Shown here: piece after piece, positions 22,917 to 32,104 of the stretch | Position numbering within the stretch: the first letter of the stretch is position 1 | How the letters are laid out: each line of letters begins with the position of its first letter | From: Streptosporangiaceae bacterium NEAU-GS5 | Lineage (GTDB): Bacteria > Actinomycetota > Actinomycetes > Streptosporangiales > Streptosporangiaceae | Reading direction: 5' to 3' | Length of the DNA: 64,000 nt | Assembly: GCA_017592665.1 (NCBI GenBank) | Contig: JAGFNW010000002.1 | Location: 1-64,000, forward strand | The notes under the pieces: generated by a model | The model's input: only the letters and a program-made list of their open reading frames with translations | Database searches by the model: none | Told to the model about the DNA's origin: nothing | Position numbers and translations under genes: made by a program

Positions 22917-24113
22917 CTAGGTCGTGTAAATGGCGCCGAACGATGTGCCGTTGGAGATGCTGCAGGCGATCGTCCACCAGTCGGCGCGCCGGCAGAAGTC
23001 GGCCATGCCGTCACCGTTGAAGTCGGGCCAGGAGCTGACGCCGCTCATACCGCCCTTGGAAAGGGTGGCACCGAATGTGCCGCTGCCGGTCGTCAAGGTG
23101 CAGGCGCCGTAATCCCAGCTGATGTCGCGGCAGTAGTCGTCCCTGCCGTCGCCGTTGACGTCGGCCCAGGCCCCGTTGTCTCCGGTGTTCATCGCCGGCG
23201 AGGTGAAGCTGGCGCCGAAGCCGGTCCCTGTGGACACGGTGCACCGTACGGCCGTGCCGCCGATGACGCTGACGACGCGGCAGTAGTCGGCCCTGCCGTC
23301 GCCATTGAAATCCGCCCATTTACGGGTCTCGTTGTAACCCGCGTCCAGCGGCGTAGAGGAGAAGGACTGGCCCCAGCCGCTGCCGGTGGACAGGGTGCAT
23401 TGGACCGACTGGAACACGAGCCCGACGACGCGGCAGTAGTCGGCCTTGCCGTCGCCGTTGACATCGGCCCAGGATCGGCCGGCGTCCCAGCCGGGGTCCA
23501 GGCCGCCGGACTGCACGGCGCCGTTCCACCCGTTGCCGGTCGAGACCTCGCAGCGCAGCGAGTACGAACCCGATCCGACGACGCGGCAGTAGTCGGCCCT
23601 GCCGTCGCCGGTGACGTCGGCCCACGCACGCCCGGCGTCCCAGCCGGCATCGATCGAGCCCGAGATGAACGGAGGCTCGAAGCCGCTGCCGGTCGAGGCC
23701 GTACAGCTGAGCATGAGGTAGCCCGCCCCGACGACGCGGCAGTAGTCGGCCTTGCCGTCCCCGGTGACGTCGGCCCAGCCGCGTCCTGCGGCGTACCCGG
23801 GGTCGCCGGCGTCCGTGGGCGTGTACGAGAATCCGGTGCCCGTGGAAAGCGTGCAGCCGAACCAGACGGTGTCCCTGATCATGCAGGCGTCGGCCATGCC
23901 GTCACCGTTGAAATCGGTCCACCCGGTGTCGCCCTGAATGTTGTGGAATCCCGGGACGGTGGCGTGGGCCGGTCTGATGCCGGGGATGAGCAGCATCAGC
24001 AAGGCGGCCACGGCGACGGCCATCGCCCTGCCCAAGCGCATGTGCTGGAGTGTGCCTCCTGTCGTTCTGAGTCCTGCCTGGATGCGGTGTAACCGTCCTG
24101 CGTCCAATCGCAT
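22917..24113 (-). CDS. Secreted FG-GAP/VCBS-type repeat protein with Cys-containing repeats
   Basis: 398 aa if started at ATG 24113 (AAGGGGGG upstream); an internal ATG at 24041 with a more distant AGGAGG gives 374 aa. A signal peptide core AVAVAALLMLLIPG ends near PAHA. The mature protein is about seven repeats of roughly 48 residues, each with a calcium-binding-like W.D.(N/T)GDG(K/R)ADYCR loop and a second half S(V/L)xCT(L/V)STGxG. The paired Cys in DYCR and in the xCT strand probably form one disulphide per repeat. The repeats resemble beta-propeller blades of FG-GAP proteins, so adhesion or glycan binding outside the cell is likely. No enzyme domain is attached. Confidence 0.85.
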   Translation of the reverse strand: MRLDAGRLHRIQAGLRTTGGTLQHMRLGRAMAVAVAALLMLLIPGIRPAHATVPGFHNIQGDTGWTDFNGDGMADACMIRDTVWFGCTLSTGTGFSYTPTDAGDPGYAAGRGWADVTGDGKADYCRVVGAGYLMLSCTASTGSGFEPPFISGSIDAGWDAGRAWADVTGDGRADYCRVVGSGSYSLRCEVSTGNGWNGAVQSGGLDPGWDAGRSWADVNGDGKADYCRVVGLVFQSVQCTLSTGSGWGQSFSSTPLDAGYNETRKWADFNGDGRADYCRVVSVIGGTAVRCTVSTGTGFGASFTSPAMNTGDNGAWADVNGDGRDDYCRDISWDYGACTLTTGSGTFGATLSKGGMSGVSSWPDFNGDGMADFCRRADWWTIACSISNGTSFGAIYTT

Positions 24114-24319
24114 GACGGCCCCCCTTCTGTGTCGTTGCCGGCTTCCTGCCGGTTGTCCGGCGGCAACGCAGAGCATGTGAGACCGCTATTGGCGCGCCAT
24201 TGGCCCGGCTATTGACGGGAAATTGCGCGGGCCCGGCCGTGGCCCGGGAAGCTCATCGGCTGTTCACTCGGCCTTCGCCTGCCGGTCACAAGGATGGATC
24301 AGGCTCCAAACGATTACCG

Positions 24320-25240
24320 TGCGCGATCCCCGGCGACAGGGTCGAGCTCGTCAACACCGGCACCACCCCCGTCGACGTCTCGGGATGGCTCGTCAAAGAC
24401 AACGACGACACCCACATCTTCACCATCCCGGCCACCATGACGATCAACCCCGGCGCCTTCCTCGCACTCGACGTGGAAACCGCCTACGGCCTCGGCGCCG
24501 CCGACTCCGCACGCCTGTTCCTGCCCGACGGACTCACCCTCGTCGACTTCTACACCTGGACCACCCACGCCCCCACGACCTACGGCCGCTGCCCCGACGG
24601 CACCGGCGACGACACCTGCGGCGGCCGCACCGAGACCCTGGACATCGACGCCACGGGCAGGTTCGCCGTCACCGACCGCTTCGAGCGGCCGGGCTCGATG
24701 CCCAACCTCAACAACGAGGGGTTCACGATCACGCCGCAGTCGGAATGCGTGAGCGGCCACAAGCCCGTCTTCTGGTCCGATGACAGCGGCACCGACGGCC
24801 ACGTTCTGCGTGGCGGCACGCTCAACTGCACCGCCGTCGACCTCGACGCGGACGATGACGGCATCGGCGACGACGTGGACGTGACGTTCCCGCCGGGCAC
24901 GCCGGAGGCGAACAACCCGGGCAGCCAGACGTTCTCCGACAAGCTCCTCGGCGGCAGCACGTCCGGCAAGGTCGTCGCCCGCAACGGCCGTACGCTCGCG
25001 ATCTCCGACGCGCACGACCCTCCAGCGGACGGGTCCGGTCGCCATCCGGGCGAACGGTCTTCTCGCGACGGCTTGTGGCGCGATCACGATCCAGAACGTC
25101 TTCGTGCCCATGAACGGCGACGCCCTCATCACCGGCACCGGCGGCAACGACCTGATCATCGGGCGGGCCAGCGACGACCGCGTCAACGGCAACGGCGACA
25201 ACGTCAATGTCGGCGACCGGTGTGAGTCGTTCGGGAGCTG
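24320..25240 (+). pseudogene. Lamin-tail-domain secreted protein, truncated and frameshifted
   Basis: The frame from about 24320 reads GDRVELVNTGTTPVDVSGWL, then FTIPATMTINPGAFLALDV, a lamin tail domain (LTD) lacking its first strand and any signal peptide. It continues through a DLDADDDGIGDDVD Ca-type repeat to RTLAISDAHD near 25017. After that the sensible reading moves to another frame (AIRANGLLATACGAITIQN and ITGTGGNDLIIGRASDDR), ending at 25240 with an RTX-like GGNDxIxG motif. Missing start, lost export signal and a frame change mark it as decayed. LTD proteins in actinomycetes are usually secreted and often linked to nucleases or phosphatases. Confidence 0.6.
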
Positions 25241-25312
25241 ACCGGCTCCTAGTAAGGCGGGCATGCCGCCGCTCGTGATCTCCTGACAGGGTCGCGGGCG
25301 GCGGCCTGCGTT

Positions 25313-26476
25313 TCACGAAGAGACGGTGAGCGGGGCCGGCATGCCGCCGGTGAACAGTTCGGCGTCGATCTGGTCGAGCGCGACGCGCAGCGCGCCGAGC
25401 GCGACGCTGTCGGCGCCGAGCGTGGAGGCCCTGATCTCGGGCACCCGCAGGCACAGCCGTTCGAGCTCTTGCCCGAGCGGCTCGATGATGAGGTCCGCCG
25501 AGCGCGAGTAGCCGCCGCCGAGCACGACGACCTGGGGGTCGAGGGTCAGGACGAGGGCGGCGGCCCCGACGGCGAGGTCCTTGACGTACCTGCGGAGCGC
25601 GGCCTTGGCGTCGCGGTCGCCCTCGCGCGCGTGCTCGAACACCCAGGCGGCCTTGTCGTTGGGGTGGATGTCGCCGGGCACTCCCGGGCAACTTTCCAGG
25701 CGGGAGGGCGCGGAGAGCCAGCGGAGCGCCTTGAGCGCGCCGATCTCGCCGGCCGCGCCGCCGTAGCCGCGCCGCAGGGTGCCGTCGAGGATGAGGCCGG
25801 CGCCGATGCGCATGCCCGCGAGCACGTAGACGATGTCGTCGGCGTCCTGCGCGGCGCCCTGCCAGCGTTCGGCGACGGCGGCGAGCTTGCAGTCGTTCTC
25901 GACGAGGATCGGGCAGGTGAACCGCGCGGACAGATGCTCTGCGGGCGAGACGCTCGACCACCCCGGCAGCGGGGTGAACAGGGTGGTGCGTCCGGTGGCG
26001 TCGACGGGGCCGGTCACCCCGACCGTCACGGCCCAGATCTGGTCGGGGCGCATGCCCGCGGTGGCCAGGCACTGGGTGATGGCGGTGTCGACGGTCTCGA
26101 GCCGTACGGCCGGGTCGGCCTCGGGCTCGACCGGCAGCCGGTGGCTGTGCAGGACCCTCCCCTCGAGGTCGGCGAGGAGCACGAGGATCTTGTGGACGCC
26201 GACGTCGACGCCGAGCACGTGTCCGGCGTCGGCGTTGAAGCGATAGCGGCGGGCCGGACGGCCGACGCTGCTGCCGTCGGGCTCGACGACCTTGACCCAG
26301 CCGTCGGTGACCAGCCCGCGGACCACGACGTCGGTGCCGGGGCGGGACAGGCCGATGCGGGCGGCGAGCTCGGTGACCGTGGCGGGCGGCTGCCCGCGCA
26401 TCGCCCTGACGATGCTGAGCGAGTTGAGCTCGCGGAGCTTGCTGACATCGGCCCCTGACGTGGCCCCGTCGGTCAC
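25313..26476 (-). CDS. ROK-family transcriptional regulator of the alpha-galactoside locus
   Basis: 387 aa from GTG 26476 with AGGGGG 5 nt upstream (an upstream in-frame GTG at 26500 would overlap the operator). A winged HTH (ATVTELAARIGLSRPGTDVV) precedes a ROK sugar-kinase fold: GVDVGVHKILVLLADLEG phosphate region, ENDCKLAAVAE and GAAGEIGALK. The usual ROK zinc motif CxCGxxGCxE is not visible, consistent with a regulator rather than a kinase. It follows the GH36 gene on the same strand, 48 bp downstream of its stop, with its own palindrome in between. It probably senses a sugar or sugar phosphate and represses the importer/glycosidase genes. Confidence 0.88.
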   Translation of the reverse strand: MTDGATSGADVSKLRELNSLSIVRAMRGQPPATVTELAARIGLSRPGTDVVVRGLVTDGWVKVVEPDGSSVGRPARRYRFNADAGHVLGVDVGVHKILVLLADLEGRVLHSHRLPVEPEADPAVRLETVDTAITQCLATAGMRPDQIWAVTVGVTGPVDATGRTTLFTPLPGWSSVSPAEHLSARFTCPILVENDCKLAAVAERWQGAAQDADDIVYVLAGMRIGAGLILDGTLRRGYGGAAGEIGALKALRWLSAPSRLESCPGVPGDIHPNDKAAWVFEHAREGDRDAKAALRRYVKDLAVGAAALVLTLDPQVVVLGGGYSRSADLIIEPLGQELERLCLRVPEIRASTLGADSVALGALRVALDQIDAELFTGGMPAPLTVSS

Positions 26477-26495
26477 CTCTACCCCCTGATTACGC

Positions 26496-26509
26496 TTCAC
26501 TTCAGTGAA
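26496..26509. promoter_or_regulatory. Inverted repeat operator upstream of the ROK gene
   Basis: TTCACTTCAGTGAA is a perfect 6-bp inverted repeat with a 2-bp centre, located 20 bp before the chosen ROK start. ROK repressors bind similar AT-edged palindromes, so autoregulation is likely. Confidence 0.55.
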
Positions 26510-26524
26510 ACCTTAGCGGCCGGG

Positions 26525-28018
26525 TCACGAGATCGGATACTGCTGTCCAGGGTTGAGGGCGGCCGTGAAGTCGACGGTGCGGCCGTCGATGGTGAAGCGG
26601 TGGCGGCCTTCCTGGACGATCTCGGGACGCTCACTGAGATAGGTGATCATCTGGTCGAGTTCGGCCGCGCTGAGCCAGGACGGCGGGTCGGATATGGCCT
26701 TGAACCGGCAGATCGCGGCGAGATCGCGCAGCCAGCCCATCTGGAGGTCGGTGAGCAGGTTGAGGCGGCTGCGAAAGTAGACGATGTCGGGGTCGACCTG
26801 GGCGAGCGGCGCCCACCAGAGCCGGTGCAGCGCGTTGACCATGGCGTTGTAGGCCATCGCGTCCGACGGGTCGGCCGAGGCGTAGTTGGTCCAGAGCGGG
26901 GCGACGTCGGGGCCGCTGCGCAGCCCGTCGATCAGTCCGAAGGAGGGCAGTGGCAGGGCGCCGCTGCCGAGGAGGTAGACGTCCGGCCCGGCGACCTGCC
27001 GGATCAGGGCGAGCGCGGCGCGGTAGGCCTGCTCGCGGTGCGCCCCCGAATGCCGTACGCCGGGCACGGCGCCGGCGTTGATGAAGTCGAGCTTGAGATA
27101 GGTGAAACCCCACTCGTGGACCACGCGGTGGATCAGCTCGGCGAGGTGCTCCGCCACGCCGGGGTGGGTGAGGTCGAGCGCCCAGTAACCGGTCCCCCAG
27201 TTGTTGCCGGCGACCACCGGAGCGCCGCCGGAGTCGCGGAGCAGCCATTCCGGGTGCTCGCTTGCCGTACGCGAACCGGGGAGCACGATGAACGGCGCGA
27301 TCCAGAGCCCGGCGCGCAGGCCGGCGCCGGTGATCCGCTCGGCGAGGGCCTTCATGCCCGAGGGGAACTTGTCGTTCGGCTCCCAGTCCCCCACGCTCCG
27401 CTCCCAGCCGTCGTCGACCTGGACGACGTCGAACGGCAGGTCGGCGAGGGCGGCGATGTCCTTGTTCAGCTGCTGCTCGGTGATGGTCTCGTAGTAGGCG
27501 TACCAGGTGCACCACACGTTGCCCGCGAGGCGGTCGCTTCCGCCGAGCCGTACGGCCAGCTGCTCGGCGTAGCGGGCGAAGACCTCCTGCTCGTCGCCGT
27601 AGGCCAGGAACCAGGGGGCGCCGTCCTGCTCGCACCACCCGGCCAGGGTGTCCCGGTCGGCGTACAGGCGGGGGGTGCCGAGCCCGAGCGAGCCGAGCAG
27701 CAGCACGCGGCCGTCTTCGCCCTGCAGCGCGGCGACGGCCGAGGAATGGTGGCGGGCCGGGTCGTCCCAGATGGTGTCGTCGGCCGTGAGGCGCCGGTCC
27801 GGATTGGCGATCCGGAGCGGCGCCTCGCTGAGCCGCCGCCACCCGCATGGGCTCCAGGAGTTCTGACCGTGCCGGTAGAACAGGGCGTCGCCGAGTCCGT
27901 GCAGGATCGCGACCCGGCCGGGCGGCAGGATCAGCCCGCCGGGCACGGCCTGAGGAGGCTGCGAACCGGTCTGCTCCACCGCGAAGCGACGGCCGGCCAG
28001 ATCGACGAGCAGGGGCAT
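26525..28018 (-). CDS. GH36-type alpha-galactosidase-like glycoside hydrolase
   Basis: 497 aa from ATG 28018 (AAGGAG upstream). A beta-rich N-terminal domain of about 130 residues precedes a (beta/alpha)8 barrel. FDVVQVDDGWERSVGDW is the signature of GH36/GH27 melibiases. YLKLDF contains the expected catalytic nucleophile Asp, and GLRSGPDVAPLW the expected acid/base Asp after the RxxxD pattern. No signal peptide is seen, so it acts in the cytosol on imported alpha-galactosides such as melibiose or raffinose, or possibly other alpha-linked sugars. It is at the end of an operon-like series: two permeases, binding protein, glycosidase, ROK regulator. Confidence 0.88.
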   Translation of the reverse strand: MPLLVDLAGRRFAVEQTGSQPPQAVPGGLILPPGRVAILHGLGDALFYRHGQNSWSPCGWRRLSEAPLRIANPDRRLTADDTIWDDPARHHSSAVAALQGEDGRVLLLGSLGLGTPRLYADRDTLAGWCEQDGAPWFLAYGDEQEVFARYAEQLAVRLGGSDRLAGNVWCTWYAYYETITEQQLNKDIAALADLPFDVVQVDDGWERSVGDWEPNDKFPSGMKALAERITGAGLRAGLWIAPFIVLPGSRTASEHPEWLLRDSGGAPVVAGNNWGTGYWALDLTHPGVAEHLAELIHRVVHEWGFTYLKLDFINAGAVPGVRHSGAHREQAYRAALALIRQVAGPDVYLLGSGALPLPSFGLIDGLRSGPDVAPLWTNYASADPSDAMAYNAMVNALHRLWWAPLAQVDPDIVYFRSRLNLLTDLQMGWLRDLAAICRFKAISDPPSWLSAAELDQMITYLSERPEIVQEGRHRFTIDGRTVDFTAALNPGQQYPIS

Positions 28019-28036
28019 GACACTCCTTCTGCGAGT

Positions 28037-28068
28037 GGCGGGACGCGCCACGCGAGGCGCGTCCCGCC
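28037..28068 (-). terminator. 13-bp perfect hairpin between binding-protein and GH36 genes
   Basis: GGCGGGACGCGCC and its exact complement GGCGCGTCCCGCC enclose a 6-nt loop, 8 nt after the binding-protein stop on the minus strand. There is no U tract. Such hairpins after solute-binding-protein genes usually stabilise the upstream mRNA or partly terminate, raising binding-protein output over distal genes. Confidence 0.65.
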
Positions 28069-28075
28069 GGATAGG

Positions 28076-29449
28076 TCAGCTGAACAGGGCGTTGACCTGC
28101 TGGTTCGCCTTCGCCAGGGCCGCCGCGGGGTCGGTCTGGCCGAGGATGACCGACTGCAGGGAGTCCTGGACGATCTGGCTGACCTCGGTGCCGTGATCGG
28201 TGATCGGCAGCAGGAACGTGCCGCCGGGGGTCTTGGTGTAGTCGACGTAGACCTGGACGTCGTGGTTCTTGGCCTTGTGGGCGGCGAGCGCCTTGTCGGT
28301 CGCGGTCTTGATCGCGGGGAAGACGACGGCGTTCGCGGCCACGATGTCCTGGCAGGCGGACGAGCCGAGGAACTTGACCCACTTCCAGGATTCGTCCTTG
28401 TGCCGGGTGCCCGCCCAGATGGCGTCGGACAGGCCGTTGATGGCGCTCTTGCGCGCGCCGACGGGGCCGACGGGCAGGGGCGCGAGCGCGAACTTCTGCT
28501 TGGCGCCGTCACCGAGATAGGTGTTGATGGTCCAGGAGCCGGCGATGGTCAGGGCGGCCTTGCCCGAGTTCATCACGGCGTCGATGCCGAGCGTCGACTG
28601 CTTGTCGAACTTGGGCGCGAAGCCCGCGTCGGTCAGCTTCTTGTACCAGCCGATGGTCTGCACGAGCCGCGGGTCGTCGTACTTGTACTGGGTGCCCCAC
28701 GGGTTCTTGTCCAGGAAGGTGAAGCCGTTGGCGGCGGCGAGCTCGCCCCAGCCGTTCTGGCCCTGGGAGCCGTCGTTCCACTCGGGCAGGTAGCCGTAGA
28801 CCGCGACGTGGTCCTTGTCGAAGGCCGGGTCGAGGCCGTTTCGGCCCTTGTCGTCGACGCTCAGCTTGGCGATGACCTGCTCGAAGGAGCCGCCGTCGGC
28901 GGGGTTCCAGGTGAGGTTCGCCAGGTCGCCGGCCGCCAGGCCCTGCTTGGCGAGCATGTCGCTGTTGTAGACGACGGCCTCGGTGTCCCAGTCCTTGGGC
29001 AGGCCGTAGCGCTTGCCGTCCTTGGTCCAGAGGTCGGCCAGGCCGCCCTGGTATTGGCCGAGGTCGACCTTGTCGGCGTCGACGTATGGCTGGATGTCGA
29101 GCAGCTGCCCGCTGGTCACGAACTGCGGGTAGTAGGAGACGTGGTCGGTCCAGACGTCGGGGGCCTCGCCGGCGGCGAGCTGGGTGGTCAGGTTCTGCCA
29201 GTACTGCGCCCAGGCCGTCTGAGTGATCTTGACGGTGATGTTCGGGTTCGCGGTGTGGAAGGCGTCGGCGCAGGACTGGTAGGAGGCCTGCTGGTTGTCG
29301 TCCCACAGCCAGTAGTTCAGGGTGACCGGGCCGCTGCCCTTGTTCTGGCCGGAGTCACCGGAGCCGCCGGAGCCGCCGCACGCGGTGAGCGTGGCGCCCA
29401 CCAGCAGCCCGCACAGCAGCGCCGTGCCGGCCCGCATCTTGTTGATCAT
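28076..29449 (-). CDS. ABC sugar transporter, extracellular solute-binding lipoprotein
   Basis: 457 aa from ATG 29449 (GAAGAGG upstream). The signal peptide MRAGTALLCGLLVGATLTAC ends in a lipobox (LTAC), so the mature protein is anchored outside the membrane by a lipidated Cys, followed by a Gly/Ser linker. VTLNYWLWDDNQQASYQSCA begins a family-1 (MalE-like) binding fold; GEAPDVWTDHVSYYPQFV and AALTIAGSWTINTYL are typical. Together with two permeases it forms a carbohydrate importer; no ATPase gene is present, as usual in actinomycetes where a shared MsiK-type ATPase serves several importers. An alpha-galactoside ligand is inferred from the adjacent GH36 gene. Confidence 0.92.
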   Translation of the reverse strand: MINKMRAGTALLCGLLVGATLTACGGSGGSGDSGQNKGSGPVTLNYWLWDDNQQASYQSCADAFHTANPNITVKITQTAWAQYWQNLTTQLAAGEAPDVWTDHVSYYPQFVTSGQLLDIQPYVDADKVDLGQYQGGLADLWTKDGKRYGLPKDWDTEAVVYNSDMLAKQGLAAGDLANLTWNPADGGSFEQVIAKLSVDDKGRNGLDPAFDKDHVAVYGYLPEWNDGSQGQNGWGELAAANGFTFLDKNPWGTQYKYDDPRLVQTIGWYKKLTDAGFAPKFDKQSTLGIDAVMNSGKAALTIAGSWTINTYLGDGAKQKFALAPLPVGPVGARKSAINGLSDAIWAGTRHKDESWKWVKFLGSSACQDIVAANAVVFPAIKTATDKALAAHKAKNHDVQVYVDYTKTPGGTFLLPITDHGTEVSQIVQDSLQSVILGQTDPAAALAKANQQVNALFS

Positions 29450-29519
29450 CGAGGTGCCTCTTCCTGGGGGATGGGCCGAGAGGGCGGGAAGTTCCCTCTT
29501 GCCTTGGGGGCTCTCGGGA

Positions 29520-29550
29520 CTAATGATGTGACTCATCAGAAATTTGTCAA
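29520..29550 (-). promoter_or_regulatory. Promoter upstream of the binding-protein gene
   Basis: On the minus strand TTGACA (complement of 29545-29550) is followed after 18-19 bp by TCATTA/CATTAG. The surrounding sequence, TCCTTGACAAATTTC and CATCATTA, is nearly repeated before the first permease gene (31476-31506), suggesting a shared sigma factor and shared regulation for the two halves of the locus. Confidence 0.55.
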
Positions 29551-29577
29551 GGACGACTCATAAGTGACCGCGGGGTT

Positions 29578-30459
29578 TCACTTCAGGCCGGAGAAATTCA
29601 GTGATTGGACCAGGCGCCTGCCGAGGAAGAGCAGCAGCACGAGCACCGGGACGACCGACAGGACGGAGCCGGCCATCAGGCCCGTCCAATCCGGCGCCCG
29701 GTTCGGCGACTGCTGCAGGAACACCCCGAGCCCCACGGTGAGGACGCGGGTTTGCTCGCCCCTGCCCACCAGCAGCGGCCACAGGTAGTCCTTCCAGCTC
29801 CACACGATCGTCGTCAGGCCGATGGTGATCAGCGGGCCGCGGCTCATCGGCAGGATGATCCGCCAGAACATCCCCCACGGGTCGATGCCTTCGAGCGTCG
29901 CGGCCTCCTCGACGTCCCGCGGGATCGACAGGAAGAACTGGCGGAGGAAGAAGACGGCGAACGGCGTCATCAGCAGGCTCGGCAGCACCATGCCTTGCAT
30001 GGAGTTGAGGATCCCGAGCTGCTTCACCAGCACGAAGTTCGGGAGCAGGGTGAAAATGGGCGGCACCATGAGCGCCGCGATGATGACGCCGAAGGCGAGG
30101 TCGCGGCCCGGGAAGCGCAGCCGGGCGAACGCGTAGCCCGCCATGGCGCAGCAGAAGGTCTGCACGCCCGCGATCAGCCCGCTGTAGACGACCGAGTTGA
30201 TCGTGTAGCGGAGGAAGTCGATCCGCGCGCCGGATCCGCCCGCCGCGCGCGCCTCCTCGGTGGTGGCGAACCCCAGCACCCGTTTGAAGTTGATCATTGT
30301 CGGGTTGTGCGGCCAGAGCGCGGCCGCGTCGCGGTAGAGGTCGGCGGCGGGCGTGAGTGCCGTACGGACCATCCAGTAAAAGGGGAAAAGCGTCACGACG
30401 ACGGCGGCGATGAGCACGATCCAGCCGGCGCGCCGGCCGATCTTCAGTCCGGAAGGCAT
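29578..30459 (-). CDS. ABC sugar transporter permease (MalG-like)
   Basis: 293 aa from ATG 30459 with AAGGAG 6 nt upstream; an upstream in-frame start would overlap the preceding gene. Six helices are visible, and the EAA loop EEAATLEGIDPWGMFWRIILP, which docks to the ATPase, is well conserved. The N-terminal IAAVVVTLFPFYWMVRTALT is typical of MalG-type permeases. It follows the partner permease by 10 nt and precedes the binding protein by 128 bp with its own promoter. Confidence 0.92.
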   Translation of the reverse strand: MPSGLKIGRRAGWIVLIAAVVVTLFPFYWMVRTALTPAADLYRDAAALWPHNPTMINFKRVLGFATTEEARAAGGSGARIDFLRYTINSVVYSGLIAGVQTFCCAMAGYAFARLRFPGRDLAFGVIIAALMVPPIFTLLPNFVLVKQLGILNSMQGMVLPSLLMTPFAVFFLRQFFLSIPRDVEEAATLEGIDPWGMFWRIILPMSRGPLITIGLTTIVWSWKDYLWPLLVGRGEQTRVLTVGLGVFLQQSPNRAPDWTGLMAGSVLSVVPVLVLLLFLGRRLVQSLNFSGLK

Positions 30460-30469
30460 CGAGGGCTCC

Positions 30470-31420
30470 TTAACCAAGGTCCGAACGTGAAGCGCGGAGC
30501 AGCCGCATCTGGACGGTCGTCAGCACCCCGAGGATCACGACGAGGACCATCGCCACCGCCGCGGCGTAGCCCATGTGGAAGAAGGTGAAGGCCTGCTGGT
30601 AGATGTAGTAGTAGATGACCCTGGTCTCCGGGATGGGGGCTTTGCCCTGGTAGACGACCGCGACCGTGTCGAAGATCTGGAACGACCCGATCAGCGACAC
30701 CACCAGCACCAGGGCGACGATCGGGCGGAGCAGCGGCAGCGTGATCGATCGGAACATGCGCACCTCGCCGGCGCCGTCGATGGCCGCGCCGTCGTACAGG
30801 TGGCCCGGGATCTGCAGCATTCCCGCGTAGAACAGCAGCGCGGTATACCCGGTGTACGACCAGCTGTTGACCAGTGCGACCAGCGGCATGGCCCAGGCGG
30901 GGGCGTTGAACGACAGGGTCGTGTCCAGGCCGGCCATCCCGAGCAGGTGGTTGACGAAGCCGAGGCTCGGGTCCAGCAGCCAGGCCCACAGCAGGGCGAT
31001 CGTCACGTTCGGCACCAGCCACGGCACGAGCAGCGCCGCCCGCAGCACGACCGAGCGGGTCAGGCGGTGCATCAGGGCCGCCAGTCCCAGCGCGACGATG
31101 GTCTGCGAGGCGATGTTCACGACGACGTAGTAGGCGGTGACCTTGAGCGCGTTCCAGAACTGCTCGTCGCCGACGAGGTGCCGGTAGTTCTCGGCGCCCA
31201 CGTAGGAGGGGTCGTTGAGCACGCTGTAATCCGTCAGGGAGTACCAGACGCCCCGTATGGTTGGATATGCATAGAACACCCCGAATCCGATTATTACCGG
31301 CAGCAGAAACAGCCACGCGACCCGCCGATCATCGCGCGGCCCGTGCCGCATCCGCTCCGGCCCCCCAATCGCCGAACGCCGCTCGGCCCCCGCGTCACGC
31401 CGTGTCCTAAGCGCCTGCAT
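30470..31420 (-). CDS. ABC sugar transporter permease (MalF-like)
   Basis: 316 aa, GGAGGAGG upstream. After a 34-residue basic cytosolic leader comes the first helix (VAWLFLLPVIIGFGVFYAYP), then a periplasm-side loop with TDYSVLNDPSYVGAENYRHL as in MalF-type subunits. The EAA motif is present as YDGAAIDGAGEVRMFRSITL. It is the first gene of the importer transcript and would form the heterodimeric channel with the next gene. It is driven from the promoter at 31476-31506. Confidence 0.92.
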   Translation of the reverse strand: MQALRTRRDAGAERRSAIGGPERMRHGPRDDRRVAWLFLLPVIIGFGVFYAYPTIRGVWYSLTDYSVLNDPSYVGAENYRHLVGDEQFWNALKVTAYYVVVNIASQTIVALGLAALMHRLTRSVVLRAALLVPWLVPNVTIALLWAWLLDPSLGFVNHLLGMAGLDTTLSFNAPAWAMPLVALVNSWSYTGYTALLFYAGMLQIPGHLYDGAAIDGAGEVRMFRSITLPLLRPIVALVLVVSLIGSFQIFDTVAVVYQGKAPIPETRVIYYYIYQQAFTFFHMGYAAAVAMVLVVILGVLTTVQMRLLRASRSDLG

Positions 31421-31475
31421 GCGCCCTCCTCCTCGGGGGGCCGCTCGAGGACGTCCATCGGCCCATCGTCAGAAA

Positions 31476-31506
31476 ATAATGATGGGAGAAAGCGAAATTT
31501 TGTCAA
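31476..31506 (-). promoter_or_regulatory. Promoter upstream of the permease genes
   Basis: Minus-strand TTGACA (complement of 31501-31506) and CATTAT (complement of 31476-31481) are 19 bp apart; CCTTGACAAAATTTC and CATCATTA closely match the binding-protein promoter at 29520-29550. A TATGATTAG sequence just upstream also has a counterpart there (TATGAGTCG). Confidence 0.55.
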
Positions 31507-31636
31507 GGTCTAATCATATTTAGGACGGCCTGTCGACACGCCGTCACAATCCGTGACGGACGCTGATCACAGCCGTACGGTGGGCCCGACGAACCGGCCG
31601 ATAGGCGCCCGGATCCGCCGCGACGTTGGAGCTGAC

Positions 31637-32104
31637 ATGGCGAGTAGGCCTCCGGTGCCCCCGTTCACGCACGAGTCCGCCGTGGAGAAGGTGCGAGGGG
31701 CCGAGAACGGCTGGAATTCCCGCGATCCGCAGAAGGTGGCGCTCGTTTACACCCCGGACAGCGAGTGGCGAAACCGCGCCGAGTTCATTCACGGCCGCGA
31801 GGAGATCATCGCCTTTCTCACCCGCAAGTGGAACCGGGAGCTGGAATACCGGCTGATCAAGGAGCTGTGGGCGTTCGACGGCAACCGCATCGCCGTCCGC
31901 TTCGCGTACGAGTGCCACGACGACTCGGGCAACTGGTATCGCTCCTACGGCAACGAGAACTGGGAGTTCGACGACGACGGCCTGATGCGCCGGCGCATCG
32001 CGAGCATCAACGACCTGCGCATCGACGAGTCGGACCGCAAATTCCACTGGCCTTTGGGGCCGCGCCCCGACGATCACCCGGGCCTGTCCGACCTCGGCCT
32101 GTGA
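31637..32104 (+). CDS. DUF1348 (SnoaL/NTF2-like fold) protein
   Basis: 155 aa from ATG 31637, GGAG 5 nt upstream; the frame is open further left without support. [29 protein letters not shown] (shown in part) and [20 protein letters not shown] are the conserved blocks of DUF1348, a family with the cone-shaped NTF2/SnoaL fold. The family is nearly invariant across bacteria and fungi, but its reaction is unknown. The polar pocket residues D, R, W and H in [19 protein letters not shown] are kept. It is a single gene divergent from the importer operon, with no obvious functional link. Confidence 0.9.
   Translation: MASRPPVPPFTHESAVEKVRGAENGWNSRDPQKVALVYTPDSEWRNRAEFIHGREEIIAFLTRKWNRELEYRLIKELWAFDGNRIAVRFAYECHDDSGNWYRSYGNENWEFDDDGLMRRRIASINDLRIDESDRKFHWPLGPRPDDHPGLSDLGL

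Noticed and set aside
26600-29563. A 987-codon open frame on the plus strand opposite the GH36 and binding-protein genes
   Set aside because: It is an antisense artefact of high third-position GC; the composition is Gly/Val/Ala/Asp-rich without domains, while the minus strand carries complete, motif-bearing genes.
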